In this document: positions 32,404 to 44,179 of the stretch, piece by piece | How positions within the stretch are numbered: the stretch's first letter is position 1 | Layout: the number at the start of each line of letters is the position of its first letter | From: Cydia pomonella | Taxonomy: Eukaryota; Arthropoda; Insecta; Lepidoptera; Tortricidae | Direction: 5' to 3' | Assembly (NCBI RefSeq): GCF_033807575.1 | Contig: NC_084726.1 | Span: forward strand, 2,108,001-2,172,000 | DNA: 64,000 nt | Made by a program: the position numbers and the translations under genes | Notes under the pieces: generated by a model | Seen by the model: only the letters and a program-made list of their open reading frames with translations | Database searches by the model: none | Told to the model about the DNA's origin: nothing

Positions 32404-33367
32404 AGTATTTAATTTTAGAACTCAAGAATATTATCTGTCTTACAATAGTATTAAATTGAAGAAATCCACTATCGAAAAAAAAAACTCAAAAAGGCAGTTG
32501 ATACAGTTTTCTTAGTAGAGCAAATAGACAGTTAACAGTTTGAAACATGGTCGCTGTTCCAGCCGATCCAAAAGCTTATTTTTATGTTTGTTGTTGTTTG
32601 CACGCAAAAAAAATACCAGCGTTTTACCTTACAATAAAACGCTTATTAAGCGAAATACCTTATTTGAAGCCTATTTAATATTTGAGAGTGCGATGATGTT
32701 TGACAGATGACGTAGCGGTTCACTATAGGCTGACACCTACCCCCTTGGTACTTGTATTTCAAGTTTTAACCCGCTCCACCAGGCGCCCGTGGCGTGCGGC
32801 CGCGGAGCTCTTCATTGGGTCTCAAAATATAAATAAAACGAAGTTGCAATATACAACATTCAAAAAAGGATTGCATTTGATATTATTTATTATTTCGTTT
32901 TCAATATGAAGAGACATACCAGTTGACCTGTATGTATAGACTATAGATGTTGCTTATTGCAACCTGCATGGTAGGAGAAAACGCAGTGAGTTAAAAATAC
33001 CCTCGACGGGCATTATATAAGTGATTTGGTTTATTGCAACTGAGTGTTATAGCCACAGGCGAATTTAAAAATATAGGCTACAAATAAGGTATTTCGCTTA
33101 ATAAGCGTTTTATTGTAAGGTAAAACGCTGCTATTTTTTTAATATTATATTATTATAGTATTTAATTTTAGAACCCAAGAATATTATCTGTCTTACAATA
33201 GTATTAAATTGAAGAAATCCACTATCGAAAAAAAAAACTCAAAAAGGCAGTTGATACAGTTTTCTTAGTAGAGCAAATAGACAGTTAACAGTTTGAAACA
33301 TGGTCGCTGTTTCAGCGAATCCAAAAGCTTATTTTTATGTTTGTTGTTGTTTGCACGCAAAAAAAAA
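32404..33367. repeat. TIR element flanked by a 210-bp direct duplication
   Basis: AGTATTTAATTTTAGAAC... to TTTGCACGCAAAAAAA occurs at 32404-32613 and again at 33158-33367 with only a few differences. Between them lies a segment (about 32612-33134) whose ends, CCAGCGTTTTACCTTACAAT and ATTGTAAGGTAAAACGCTG, are inverted repeats of about 60 bp. The interior has a GC-rich patch (32740-32820) but no gene. Confidence 0.85.
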
Positions 33368-33749
33368 AAACTTTTGTGGCCTAAAGTTAAAGCTAGGTAC
33401 TGGAACCTTATTTCTAATTATGATTTGCATCGGCCATGGTCGAAGTGTTGATCGCTACCGACCCGAGGTCCAATCGCTATAACCAACTGGTTGTGCCACG
33501 GGTATGTAAAGCTATCCGTGGTACAACTGTCAGAATACTTTTTTCTGCGATATTATTGTCTATTTATCAAGTCGCAGGACACCAGTGCCAAGGGCTGGAA
33601 TTGAACCAGCGTCTTCAGCATTTGCAGCTGACGTCATAATTTCTAGACCACCCTGATTACAGCGGGAACGGTCGAAATTATCGTTAGGTCGGTAACGTTT
33701 TGATGTGATTTTAGGCTGCATCCAAATTCTCTGTAACTTTCACAAAACA

Positions 33750-34790
33750 GAAAAAGCGGCCAAGTGCGAGTCGGACTCGCGCATGAAGGGTTCCGTACCA
33801 TTTACGTACGACGTATTAAAAAAATCTACTTACTAGATCTTGTTTAACATTTTACCACTTTGGACACACATTTTACCACTTTTGAAGTGTCTCTTGCGCA
33901 AACTATTCAGTTTAGAAAAAAATGATATTAGGAACCTAAATATCATTTTTGAAGACCTACCCCACACGTATATGTTTTATGAAAAAAAATTTTTGAACAT
34001 TTTATGACGTATTAAAAAAAAACTACTCACTAGATCTCGTTCAAACCAATTTTCGGTGGAAGTTTGCATGGTAATGTATATCATATATTTTTTTTAGATT
34101 TTTCGTTCTGTTATTTTAGAAGTTACAGGGGGGGGGACACACATTTTTTCACTTTGGAAGTGTCTCTCGCGCAAACTATTCAGTTTAGAAAAAAATGGTA
34201 TTAGAAACCTAAATATCATTTTTGAAGGCCTATCCATAGATACCCCACACGTATGGGTTTGATGAAAAAATTTTTTTTTTTTAATTTTATGACGTATTAA
34301 AAAAAAACTACTTACTAGATCTCGTTCAAACCAATTTTCGGTGGAAGTTTGCATGACAATGTATATCATATATTTTTTTAGTTTTTTCATTCTGTTATTT
34401 TAGAAGTTACGGGGGGGGGGGACACACATTTTACCACTTTGGAAGTGTCTCTCGCGCAAACTATTCATTTTAGAAAAAAATGATATTAGAAACCTCAATA
34501 TCATTTTTGAATACCTATCCATAGATACCCCACATGTATGGGTTTGATGAAAAAAGATTTTTTGAGTTTCAGTTCTAAGTATGAGGAACCCCCAAAATTT
34601 ATTATTTTTTTTCTATTTTTGTGTGAACATCTTAATGCGGTTCATAGAATACATCCACTTACTAAGTTTGAACAATATAGCTCTTATAGTTTCGGAAAAA
34701 AGTGGCTGTGACAGAATCGGACAGACAGACGGACATGACGAATCTATAAGGGTTCCGTTTTTTGCCATTTGGCTACGGAACCCTAAAAAT
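33750..34790 (+). mobile_element. Long 'GTGCGAGTCGGACTCGC' element with internal tandem units
   Basis: Opens GCGGCCAAGTGCGAGTCGGA and GGGTTCCGTACC and closes GGGTTCCGTTTTTTGCCATT and GGCTACGGAACCCTAAAAAT. Inside, three copies of a unit starting GACGTATTAAAAAAA lie at about 33803, 34003 and 34289. They carry TAGATCTCGTTCAAACCAAT, ACACACATTTTACCACTTTG and AGTGTCTCTCGCGCAAACTA; the full period is about 286 bp. There is no ORF. Confidence 0.85.
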
Positions 34791-35287
34791 TACATAAGAA
34801 ACTTAAATATTAGCTCGATCCTTATATACCATAGTAGGGCTTCGGTTATACTTCCTTCCTAAGACCATAAAATGCTGCAGTGAATTCGCCGTCTTTTGCA
34901 ATAGCTTCATATGATTTATTTTTACTCCACCGTATATAATACGGGTTAAGACATGTTTATACCCTTTAAAACGTGCATTTTGAGCAAGTTTCCCCTTATA
35001 AGTTTTCGAATATTTTACTTTATGGACTTAAGTTTCGACAAATGTGAGTGATATTGAAGTTAAGCGAAAAAGGTAATAAGAAAGTTTTAAATTAAATTTT
35101 CTTCGGAAAATATACACAGATTCCTTTTTACAGTAGATACTTGTACATACGATGTTAGTAGATGAATAAGAATACGGTCACATTATGAACATTGAGTATT
35201 TTTAACTGATGTTTCTTTTTGGCAGTTGAACATAAATAAATATCCTACAAAAATCGACCTAGCCTCAAACTAAGCACAGCTTGTAAT

Positions 35288-35467
35288 ATGGGTACTAGGC
35301 AACGATATACATACGGATATAGATAAATACATAAACATAGAAAACAGCCATGACTCAGGAACAAATATCTGTGTTCATCACCGAAATAAATGCCCTTACC
35401 GGGATTCGAACCCTAGACCATCGGCTTCATATGCAGGGTCACTACGCACTAGGCCAGACCGGTCGTC
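35288..35467 (-). mobile_element. SINE-A (reverse)
   Basis: In reverse complement: GACGACCGGTCTGGCCTAGT, GGGTTCGAATCCCGGTAAGG and TATTTATGTATTTATCTAT. The 3' tail (GAGCTTACTGTGGG block) is missing. Confidence 0.85.
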
Positions 35468-36196
35468 AAATATTCAAATATTCACCACTAATTTTACAGG
35501 TCTTGCAATCCAACTTATTTGACATCCTATTTGTTTCAGCCTCGAGTATTTTCATGATAAAGAAAAAGGTATTGAATTTTCAAATCTTTGCAAATCTGTG
35601 ATTTTGAAGATCTTTTGGTAACAAAATAACGTTAACTAGCAACAAATCACGTTGACTATCGCTCAAGTATGAACTTAAATTAATTATTTGAACAATAAGA
35701 GTATAGTAGATTAGTCAGAATTCTGAATAAGTAAAGAAGAGGAAAGAAAAGACTATTCTAATTAATAATTAAACTACTTAATATAATTGATAAAACTGAA
35801 CCAAGTAATTTGTTCAACAAATCCTTTAGTTTCATTACTTTGGAAGTCACAAAGGATTTTCTACAAACCAGACATGAAATTCACAAAAGTATCTACTTTT
35901 AAGTTAATAATAGACCGATTTAACTTAGGCTTCTGATTAGGTATCCCGGTTACGAAGGTAGGGGTCAAATTATAGCAGTAATAAGCTTTTAAGCATTAAA
36001 ATGTTCTATAAAGAAAAAGGGACTGTTCTGTTCCCGTGAGCGTATATAATTTAATTTACTCCGTTATTAATTAAATTATACCTACAAAATACTCTTTGAA
36101 AATACTGCCGAATCCCCCAAGGCACTACACTCGGTCCCAATCCTTTCAACAATAATGGAACAATATTTTTCTAATGTTAACGTTTCTTTGTTACAG

Positions 36197-36502
36197 ATCC
36201 AAGGAACATAATTCATGGCAACATATGGATACATATGAAGTATGTCACGAAAAACATACACCTGCGATAGAAGTAACGGACATAGAAATGATTGCAAAGA
36301 GATAGCGAACGATGAAGTTACAATGAAAACAAGTGTCAGTGTTAAGTCACAGTGTAGAGTGACGAGTAGATGTGCCAATGCGTTGTTCCTGCTGTTAAGG
36401 ATACAGAAGGTGACTGTGTTGCAGCAATGGACGGTGTTTTTTTTGTTGTTTAGTTGTGTTTTTGCGAGAGAACAGAAGTTTGCTATTGAGCCACAAGATC
36501 AG
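36197..36502 (+). CDS. kirre/rst: Roughest/Kirre-type adhesion receptor, first coding exon (CDS 36242-36502)
   Basis: Codes for the N-terminus of a nephrin/NEPH1-family single-pass Ig receptor, which acts at the cell surface in heterophilic adhesion (myoblast fusion and axon/eye patterning in Drosophila). The frame from ATG 36242 runs 87 codons and ends in phase 0 at CAG|GTTAGT (donor 36503). Residues 63-75 form a signal-peptide core (WTVFFLLFSCVFA), followed by mature REQKFAIEPQDQ, the conserved start of Ig domain 1 in this family. An acceptor TTTCTTTGTTACAG ends at 36196, and an in-frame TGA at 36236-36238 supports translation starting here. The 75-residue leader is long; ATG 36323 (Met28) would give a 48-residue leader instead. 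The 5' exon(s) upstream are not identified. Whether it is the roughest or the kirre paralogue cannot be decided from this part. Confidence 0.85.
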
Positions 36503-38039
36503 GTTAGTATTAATATACCTTTTATATTAATTTACATTTTTATATAGATAAGTGGGTCGATTAACTTTTTAACCTACTCCGCTGTCTCTACTGATCCAAT
36601 GCCTTATGAATAGTCCTCAAAAACGGATCGAAACATGTTGTGCGTTTATTCGACATAATAATACGAGATTAACCATTTAAAATAATTTTATTCAATGTCC
36701 ATCGTTAACGATTTGATTATTTATCGGTTTCCTGTAATGTTAATATAATAACTGATGACTGAATAACTCATGAAAATTTTCACGCTATTTCAAAATTTGA
36801 TAATATTTTAATATATATTTGATACAAATTAAATTCATGGGAATGGACAAAATTGTTAACATTATTAGTATACCGGCAATTGATGAGGAAAGAAAAATGT
36901 TTGATGCAGTTGGTTTGAAGTGAATTATTATTCTACTCGTAATTATATTCAATAAACAACCGATCAAGGGTGAGTTCGTTTTAATCGCGCACCGAGGGTT
37001 CTGTTCAAACTTTGAATTATCTCATGTAACTATAAAGTACAAAGGCTTTTGACCAGAAGTACCTATACTGAATATTTTTCTGTACAGCGCCATCTATCTG
37101 CAAATTGCTTAAATAATTTGCGGTAGGTACGAGTACTTTAGTAGTTCCCGAGATATTTAGCGATGTGACAGATGGACAGAGTTGGCATAAGGGTTTCTTT
37201 TGTAACCTTTTGGTACGGAAAACTAAAAAAGAGTAATATTTGTATATAATTCCAACGATGTTGATAATTTTCGACACAACGACTAAATAAGAGATGACTA
37301 GCTGGCTTCCATTTCCGAGAATAAGTATTTTCCTGAGTTTCCCACTTTCGCAGAAATTGCCTGTAGCACAAATGAGACGAAACCTTAAAGTAATCATTGA
37401 TGAATTTCGAAGAACCACAATGTTTATTTTTTTTGAGATGGCGGCTTCCTTGGCTTTTGTCCGGCAGGGAAACATTAAAAGACGCTAACAAATTGTCACT
37501 TCTGCAAATTGACAATTATTATTGTCAAGAAGTTTTCGCTGAACAAAAATATGAGTTTTTTTTAGTGGAATGAAGTCGAACAGGTAACTTTCTTAGTTAG
37601 GTATTTTTTAACATTTCGCTGGAACTAAAAACGATAGTATAGCACTCATTAAAGTAGGTAATTTGAGATTTAGATATTATGACACTACGTCGATAAGAAG
37701 TTTATGCATTTAAAGAATGACATTTAGGCGTTTGAAGATTGTATTTTGAGAAAAAAATAGGCATTCTCGGACTCGGGCCTTTTGAAACGTTTTTTTTGAA
37801 ATTTTGGTAAATGGGTAAACGTAAATTAAAAAGCAATGAAACCAAAAAGAAAGTGTAGTAAGTATACAATTTATAAGATATTTAACCAATATCATGAAAT
37901 TGTCAGTATACTCCTTATAATTTTGGATAAGAATGTACCTCATATATTGTTTTAATAATTTTGTTTTATTGATAAAAATGTTTACATGACATTACAGTTG
38001 AACCAATGCGTCACGAAACTTAAACTAACTAATAATTAT

Positions 38040-38716
38040 AAGTATTAACAATTATAAATAATTAAATTGGGACAGTAGAGCACCTAGCATCCATCGCCTC
38101 ACAGAATCTCAAGCATTCACTATACACTGCCGCCCATCGCCAAGCAAATAGATCGCATTCAGGCGTCGATGCCAGGAGCGCATTGAGCAGTGAGAGGGCG
38201 CGGGGCAGCGGCGAGTTCCTGCGCGATACGGTGCGCGCCGGCGGCACGGCCAACAGGTCGCGTTGTCGTGGTCTGAGGGCCATTCTCGGGACGTCCGGAA
38301 CAAACAGGCGCACGAGACCAGAAACAACTTCGGGACAGTCTGACTCCCCACGCAAGGCTCGGCATGCCATGACAAGGAGTTGGTAATTCCGCCTGACCTC
38401 CAAGGAATTGTACCCGAGGGAGCCGAGAAGATACTTTGTCGGGTACAGGTACGGATAGAATCCGAATATTTTTTTATAAAGGAACCTTAAAAACGCTTTC
38501 TGGACCTTCTCAAGCAGTAAAGCATACGTCGACTCGTAGGGGTTCCAAATGATCGACGAAGTCTCCAGCTTACTCCTTACTAGACCATTGTACACCATTT
38601 TTATGGCCACCGGGTCATGAAAATCGCGAAGGTTTCGGATTACAAAACCCAGCCTTTGAAAGGAGCTCTTCGCGAGAGAAAAAATATGCTCGTGAAAAGT
38701 TAGCTGTGCATTGTAC
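38040..38716 (-). pseudogene. LINE ORF2 C-terminal remnant (Jockey/CR1-like)
   Basis: An uninterrupted - strand frame of about 218 codons ends at 38062. Typical post-RT motifs appear in order: YNAQLTFHEHIFSLAKSSFQ with RLGFVIRNL, then VAIKMVYNGLVRSKLETSSI, IWNPYESTYALLLEKVQKAF and LRFLYKK, and finally LLGSLGYNSLEVRRNYQLLV. The sequence turns GC-rich in its last third. The first ~33 codons of the longer open frame (to 38814) belong to the neighbouring repeat and are not part of it. RT catalytic motifs are absent (5' truncation). Confidence 0.8.
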
Positions 38717-39030
38717 CGTACCCGGGTACGTCCTAAAACTACATCCAAAAGAGAGGTATCCATTGTGAATGTAATGTCACTTTGTGTGGTAGGGCACAGC
38801 ACAGCGGATGTCATTCCAGATCTAGAGCAGAGCCCAACTGGAGAAGTACCACCTTACAGAAAACCGCAGCCAAATAACACTTGACCCTACTCATAGTGTT
38901 GTGTTCCTGCCGGTGAGTAAGGTTGCCAAAGCTCAACGAGGGTGCGGAGTGTTAGGGTCGGCAACGCACATGTAACTCCTCTGAAGTTGCAGGCGTCCAT
39001 AGGCTATAGAAACTGCTTACCATCAGGTGG
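38717..39030 (+). mobile_element. LINE 3'-end fragment, 'TTGCCACCGACG' family
   Basis: Starts ACCCGGGTACGTCCTAAAAC and continues through GGCACAGCACAGCGGATGTC and GTGTTGTGTTCCTGCCGGTG to ACTGCTTACCATCAGGTGG. It lacks the terminal TGCTTGTTTGCCACC. Confidence 0.75.
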
Positions 39031-39189
39031 ATACTAGTATCAATATAGCCTAGGCTCTGTAAGAATCCGTTAAGCTTTGTTTCCGTTAGTACTTCTAATT
39101 TCCACGTGATCCCCCTAATTATCATGTCACTATAATTACATAAAGCTAGAAGAAGAATGTATGAAATAAAGGTCAAATCATCATTTACC

Positions 39190-39625
39190 TTTAAGTATTT
39201 GTCTTACAAAAAAGAGCCATTCGTTCTATATATAACTTAAGAGCACGTGAATCATTAAGAGAACTTTTCAAAGATATTAATATTTTAACTGTAGCTTCCC
39301 AATACATCTATGATTGTATTATTTATATTGTTAAGAACCTAGACTCCTTCACTTAGAATTCAGATGTCCATAACTATAACACTAGAAATAAAAATAAGCT
39401 TTCTATCAGAAAGTTTCGTGTCCGCAAAGTACAAAAGTCATTCGTTGGGCAATGCATTCATTTTTATAACAAGTTACCTGACGATGCTTTAAGATTACCC
39501 TTGCCAGCTCTTAAGAATTACTTAAAGAAGTCATTGATGTTGAAGGCTTATTACAGAGTCGAGGACTACTTGACAGACAAACATGCATGGTCCAAACCAG
39601 AAACTGTAAAAACAAGTAGCAAGTA
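39190..39625 (+). pseudogene. LINE ORF2 C-terminal remnant
   Basis: Reading + strand: RAIRSIYNLRARESLRELFK, DINILTVASQYIYDCIIYIV, then a stop. It resumes with NYNTRNKNKLSIRKFRVRK, IHFYNKLPDDALRLP and LKAYYRVEDYLTD. This is the usual C-terminal layout of Jockey/CR1-like elements, here with one internal stop. Confidence 0.8.
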
Positions 39626-39754
39626 AAATCATTGTATTATGTGTATATGTAAAATCATTGTATAGGTGACACAGCTCAGGTAAGAAAGCACATCAAATAT
39701 TTTTTGTAGGTATAGCAATCTGTCAGACTTATATAATGTATCTTCTTCTTCTTC

Positions 39755-40275
39755 TTTGCCATGACCCGTTATTTGGGGTCGGCCCTCCTCGTTCGAAGGC
39801 GCCAGGTTTTTCTGTCCTGGGTTGTCTGCGTGTTGATCTGCGCCCGCTCCATGTCTTTGGTAACGGTTGTCCACCACGTGGTAAGCGGCCTCCCTTTGCC
39901 GTTCTTTTTCTCTGGGATGGCCAAAGCCTTTTTGACTGCATATTCCTTGTCACGTCTCATCACATGCCCGAACCATCTCATACGGCTTTCAGCCATCTTT
40001 TCTACAATGGGAGCGACCTTGAAAGAGCCTCGTATATATTCATTTCGGACTCTGTCCAGTCTCGTCACTCCCGCTGCCCACCTCAGCATTTTCATCTCAT
40101 TGGTGTGCATCTTCTGTTCTTGTTTTTTCTTGGTCGCCCAGCACTCGGAGCCGTACATCAATGCCGGTCGTACCTACTGCGGTTTTGTAAACGCGCCCTT
40201 TTAGTTTTATTGGCATGCGATTATCACAGAGTACCCCGGTTATATAATGACTTATATAATGTATATTCTCATTTA
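39755..40275 (-). pseudogene. RTE-like LINE C-terminal remnant with frameshift
   Basis: On the - strand the upstream frame has LCDNRMPIKLKGRVYKTAV. A shift near 40160 leads into YGSECWATKKKQEQKMHTNE, MKMLRWAAGVTRLDRVRN, then RMRWFGHVMRRDKEYAVKKA and GRPLTTWWTTVTKDM. The order (RMPxxLKGxVYKT, YGSECW, MLRW, RWxGHVxR) is characteristic of RTE-clade ORF2 downstream of the RT domain. The 3' end is in the CTTCTTCTTC run at 39740. Confidence 0.85.
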
Positions 40276-40724
40276 AGCAGGGTAAGGGGAGTATCTGCAA
40301 TTTTTTGAACAGTGGAAAGCAAGAGTCTTCAGGCCAGGCAAAAAAAATAAAATTCCCTAGTTTCGTAGAACCCTTTATAAATAGAACCCCAAAAGCTAAA
40401 CCCAACCAACTCAAGTATGTAATATTATACGGAATTTGGAAACATCCATTCAACGGGCCGAATCCTTACCAATTTTATCAACTAAACATGTAGTTGACAG
40501 CGCATCGATATAACGGCCATATTAAAAATTCTTCTCTAGGGACGGAAAAGGATTTTTGTGAATGAGAAAAGGATTTATGTAGATTATTTGGCTTATGTGA
40601 GTAATGTGAAGGATTATTTGATTATTCAGGGCTATTAGGTAGGAAAAATGTTTAGTTATTGATAGTAAAATTAGGAAAAGATTTCTTATTGTAGTAGGGA
40701 ATTTCATAAAAAAAAAAAAACATT

Positions 40725-40890
40725 TTCATCATCTCAGCCGAAAGACATCTACTGCTGGGCAATGACCTCCCCGAAGGATATCCACAGCAAACTCTGGTGT
40801 TGACTGTAATTACTTTACCATTAAGCGATTTATAAAAAAACCAGACAAGTGCGAGTCGGACTCGCCCACCGAGGGTTCCGTACTTTAAAA
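40725..40890. mobile_element. Dispersed repeat pieces
   Basis: CATCATCTCAGCCGAAAGAC, TACTGCTGGGCAATGACCTC is a common lepidopteran LINE-associated repeat. It is followed at 40840-40890 by an ACAAGTGCGAGTCGGACTCG / GGGTTCCGTAC fragment. Confidence 0.55.
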
Positions 40891-41242
40891 AAATAAAAAA
40901 TAAAAATAAACGTTTATTCACGTTTCATGCCTTTACCACAATATACTGCTGCCAAACCACAGAGTGGTTTGTTGGCAGACGAAGCTCCTATAATATGTAA
41001 GGTAGGTAGTCTATATGTTTCTTATATTATTATCTATTTAACCCCTTACCGCATGCGCAGCCCTATATGGCAGTTATAATATTCACTTCTATTGATAGCT
41101 ATTAAAGTTTATTTTTAAACAGATATAATACTTTTGTTTACGACATGAAGTAAGGGGTTAACGCTAGTGCTACAATCTGATCATACAGTATAAAAATGCA
41201 GTGCATGTATACAATTTATAGCGGTTGTATTTTACCTTTTAT

Positions 41243-41431
41243 TTAATTTAATAGATTATTGCTAAGTTTCTTTTTAAATGTTCGTTTTGTTATCCTTTTG
41301 GTCTTCAAATCCGATGGTAACTCGTTATAGATCATAGGGACTAAATATATTCTACATCTCTGGCCAAAATAATTAGTAAAACTAGGTACTAGCAATTTAT
41401 TATATCTCTGTTCCTTATTAACCTTTGTCAA
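41243..41431 (-). pseudogene. Possible LINE C-terminal remnant
   Basis: A 62-residue frame with NKLLVPSFTNYFGQRCRIYL, VPMIYNELPSDLK and a basic tail. The VPxIYNxLP pattern recalls the last segment of Jockey/CR1-type ORF2. It is short and truncated. Confidence 0.5.
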
Positions 41432-42080
41432 TCAACAGGTATTTTAAACTCATCATTATACATTTGTGCCATAGCTAAGAATAACGTGATTTTTCATGAA
41501 CTGTTAAAATTTAATTTAAGTAGTATGTGTTGTGATAGCGGCAGCATAAATACATCGTCTGTGAACATTTCAACTTTGACAGACGGACGAACAGCGGAGT
41601 TTAAATAATAGGGTCCCGTTTTACCCTATTATTTTCTTAAATTCGTTTTTTCAGGTGTCCATTTAATCTCTCTTACTGAAAGTAGTTTTTCTACTAGTAC
41701 CTAGTAATAAAAATGCAAGCATTCCACATTACGAAGCGCACATTAAATAGCAATAGAAAATCGCCAAAGAAATTAAACGAATGTGCTTTAAATATAAATG
41801 CAATTCGTATTCGAGCTCCATCTCAAAGCGATCACGGTTAATGTTCATGGATAACGGTTTATCCTCAGAATAAAAACTAATGAGACGAAAAATAAACAAT
41901 GCAGTCTGAATTCAGAGGACAGACGCAGCCGCGGGCGGTCTACTCCAATACACTAGGACTTTTGATTAAACATTTTTGTTAACAGCTTTGTATTTAGAAT
42001 TATCAATGTGTTCTTCTCTGCCTGTTCCTCTTCCCAGTTTATCTGGGGTCAGGTCTCCCTGTATGTCTGGGCCAGAGGGC

Positions 42081-42198
42081 TCAGAGGGCCTACCGCGAAC
42101 CACGTTCGATGGGTTGTCTCCCTGTCACACTTACGTACAAATGTACAAGTGCGACAGAGAGGCAACACGTCGAACGTGGTTCGCGGTAGGCCCTCTGA
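42081..42198. mobile_element. Foldback MITE, ends TCAGAGGGCC
   Basis: TCAGAGGGCCTACCGCGAAC and GTTCGCGGTAGGCCCTCTGA are perfect inverses at the two ends. Pairing continues inward through CACGTTCGA and, less perfectly, CTGTCACACTTACGTACA. Total 118 bp. Confidence 0.85.
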
Positions 42199-42539
42199 TC
42201 ACAGGTTCTCTTTCCGGATCTAAAATTACCGATAGATATATAGATCAAAAAACTTTATTTTTCTCATTATTACACGGCTCTAGGCTAATATTATTATTTA
42301 AAACATAATTTTAAATTTAAAAGAAAATAGAAACATGCACAAATAATTGGCACAAACATGCATTTTCTTAAATTCCTAACGAATACAAAAATAACAAAGT
42401 ATGAAAAAGGATCCAGCCTTGTGATGGTGCGAAGAATACAGCGCCTATTCTTCCCGACCCGCAGCTGGTATTCTGCCAGAACCTAAATCAATGTGATGTG
42501 TGTTATCGACAAGTAAAAACCTTAGTGTAATAATTATTC

Positions 42540-42939
42540 AGATCTTAAGTTCTTCTTCTTCTTTTTATCCTGGTACCCCCTGCTGCGGTGTAGGGCTCGA
42601 ACCATTTTCTTCCACTGACTCCGGTCCTGGGCAGCTCGGGTAACCTCCTCCCACCCCAATACACCCAACTCTTGCTCCATGGAATGGCGCCAACTAGATT
42701 TAGGGCGACCATGTTTCCGTTTTCCGGGCATCTCCAAGTGTTTGTGAACAAATGCTTAAGGCAAATTCTGCACATCTTTTGGCCTAACTGGATCACAAAC
42801 GCTCACTTATGGAGAATAACCGGACAAGCACCCGTACATAAGGAGATCCAAACGCGCAAATGGCATTGGATTGGGCATATCCTCAGGAAGCCTAACACCC
42901 ACTTATCCAAGGTGGCCCTGACCTGGAAGATCTTAAGTT
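42540..42939 (-). mobile_element. 5'-inverted (twin-primed) LINE insertion with 12-bp TSD
   Basis: AGATCTTAAGTT flanks both sides (42540-42551 and 42928-42939). The left part, on the - strand, codes EMPGKRKHGRPKSSWRHSME and RDRSQWKKMV-like residues and ends in an AAGAAGAAG tail near 42552. The right part (about 42738-42927), on the + strand, codes CLRQILHIFWPNWI, then RITGQAPVHKEI and WHWIGHILRKP. In RTE-like ORF2 proteins the second segment directly precedes the first, so the 5' part has been inverted at about 42737. Confidence 0.85.
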
Positions 42940-43457
42940 AGGCCAGTAATAATATGAAATACATAAGACACATGTGAAACCACGTACAAAGACCATACAA
43001 AATACATATAAACTTATTGTAAAAATCCCTATTCTAGGGTGCCCTTGGTAGCCTGACAGGGCCAAAGCTGCCGGTGTTCAGGGCTGCAAAGAGAGACGAT
43101 TACTGCTTTATTATTATTATCAGTGTTCTTTCTCGTTATTCTACTGTCTTAATTTTTTTAATACCGTTTTTGTCATTACCTTCTATTGTTTCTACCCACA
43201 TGTTCGCTATTGATTCGTTTATTTATATTTTATAATTATGATGTTTATTATTTAATTATTTTGGCCGATCATATGTTTTATTAATTTTTATGGTTAAGAA
43301 ATTTATAATGTAGCGCTACCTACGAAATAAATAATTTGGTTTCATTTAATCTTCCATAAAAAGTGAGGAAATATCTTTCGTATATGGCTTTTTACAACAC
43401 AGGCGATTTGTATTATGAAATGTCGTCACTAACCAAAACGAATATAAAATAAAACTG

Positions 43458-44078
43458 GTCAAGAGCATATCGGGCCATGCTCAGAGTAGGGTTTCGTAGT
43501 TACTCTTCCGTCACAATAAGCTAAACTGGAGCTTAAAGTATAGTAGATTGTTAACCAAGGGATGAACTGTGGATGTACGTCTTTTTACCATGAAGGGGAA
43601 ACTTTTTGCGATAACTCAAAAACAGCTTAACTGATCATGTCCGCTATAGTTTTCATTTAATGTCTTTCTTAAGCTCTACTTCCACGATTTTTTTCATATT
43701 TTTTTGACCTATGGTTCAAAAGTTAGAGGGGGGGACACATTTTTTTTCTTTCGGAGCGATTATCTCCAAATATATTCACTTTATCAAAAAATATTTGTTG
43801 AAGACCCCTATTAGTTTTGAAAGACCTTTCCAACGATATCCTACACTGTAGGGCTGAAACAAAAAAAAAAACACCCCACTTTACGTGAAGGGGAGGTACC
43901 CTAAAAAAATAGTTTTTTTAGATTTTATTGTACGACTTTGTCGGCTTTATTGATTTATATATTCATACCAAATATCAGCTTTCTAGCACTAACGACCACG
44001 GAGCAAAGCCCCGGATAGACAGACAGACGGACATGGCGAAACTATAAGGGTTCCTAGTTGACTACGGAACCCTAAAAA
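43458..44078 (+). mobile_element. Long 'GGTTCC' repeat variant
   Basis: Opens AAAACTGGTCAAGAGCATAT and GGGTTTCGTAGTTACT and closes GACAGACAGACGGACATGGC, GGGTTCCTAGTTGACTACGG and AACCCTAAAAA. Internal TTAGAGGGGGGGACACATTTT recalls the units at 33750-34790. Confidence 0.75.
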
Positions 44079-44179
44079 TATTAACAGTACCTATTATTGT
44101 TCGGAATAAGTATATTTTAACCTGTAAAAGTATTGATTTACTGATTTAGTTATACTTAATGTTTTATCCAAATAAAACA

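Noticed and set aside
37017..37515. Two overlapping - strand ORFs (152 and 125 codons)
   Set aside because: No recognisable domain, mutually exclusive frames, low-complexity composition; likely chance.
39736..40308. 190- and 147-codon + strand ORFs
   Set aside because: Antisense of the RTE-like remnant at 39755-40275, which carries the recognisable motifs.
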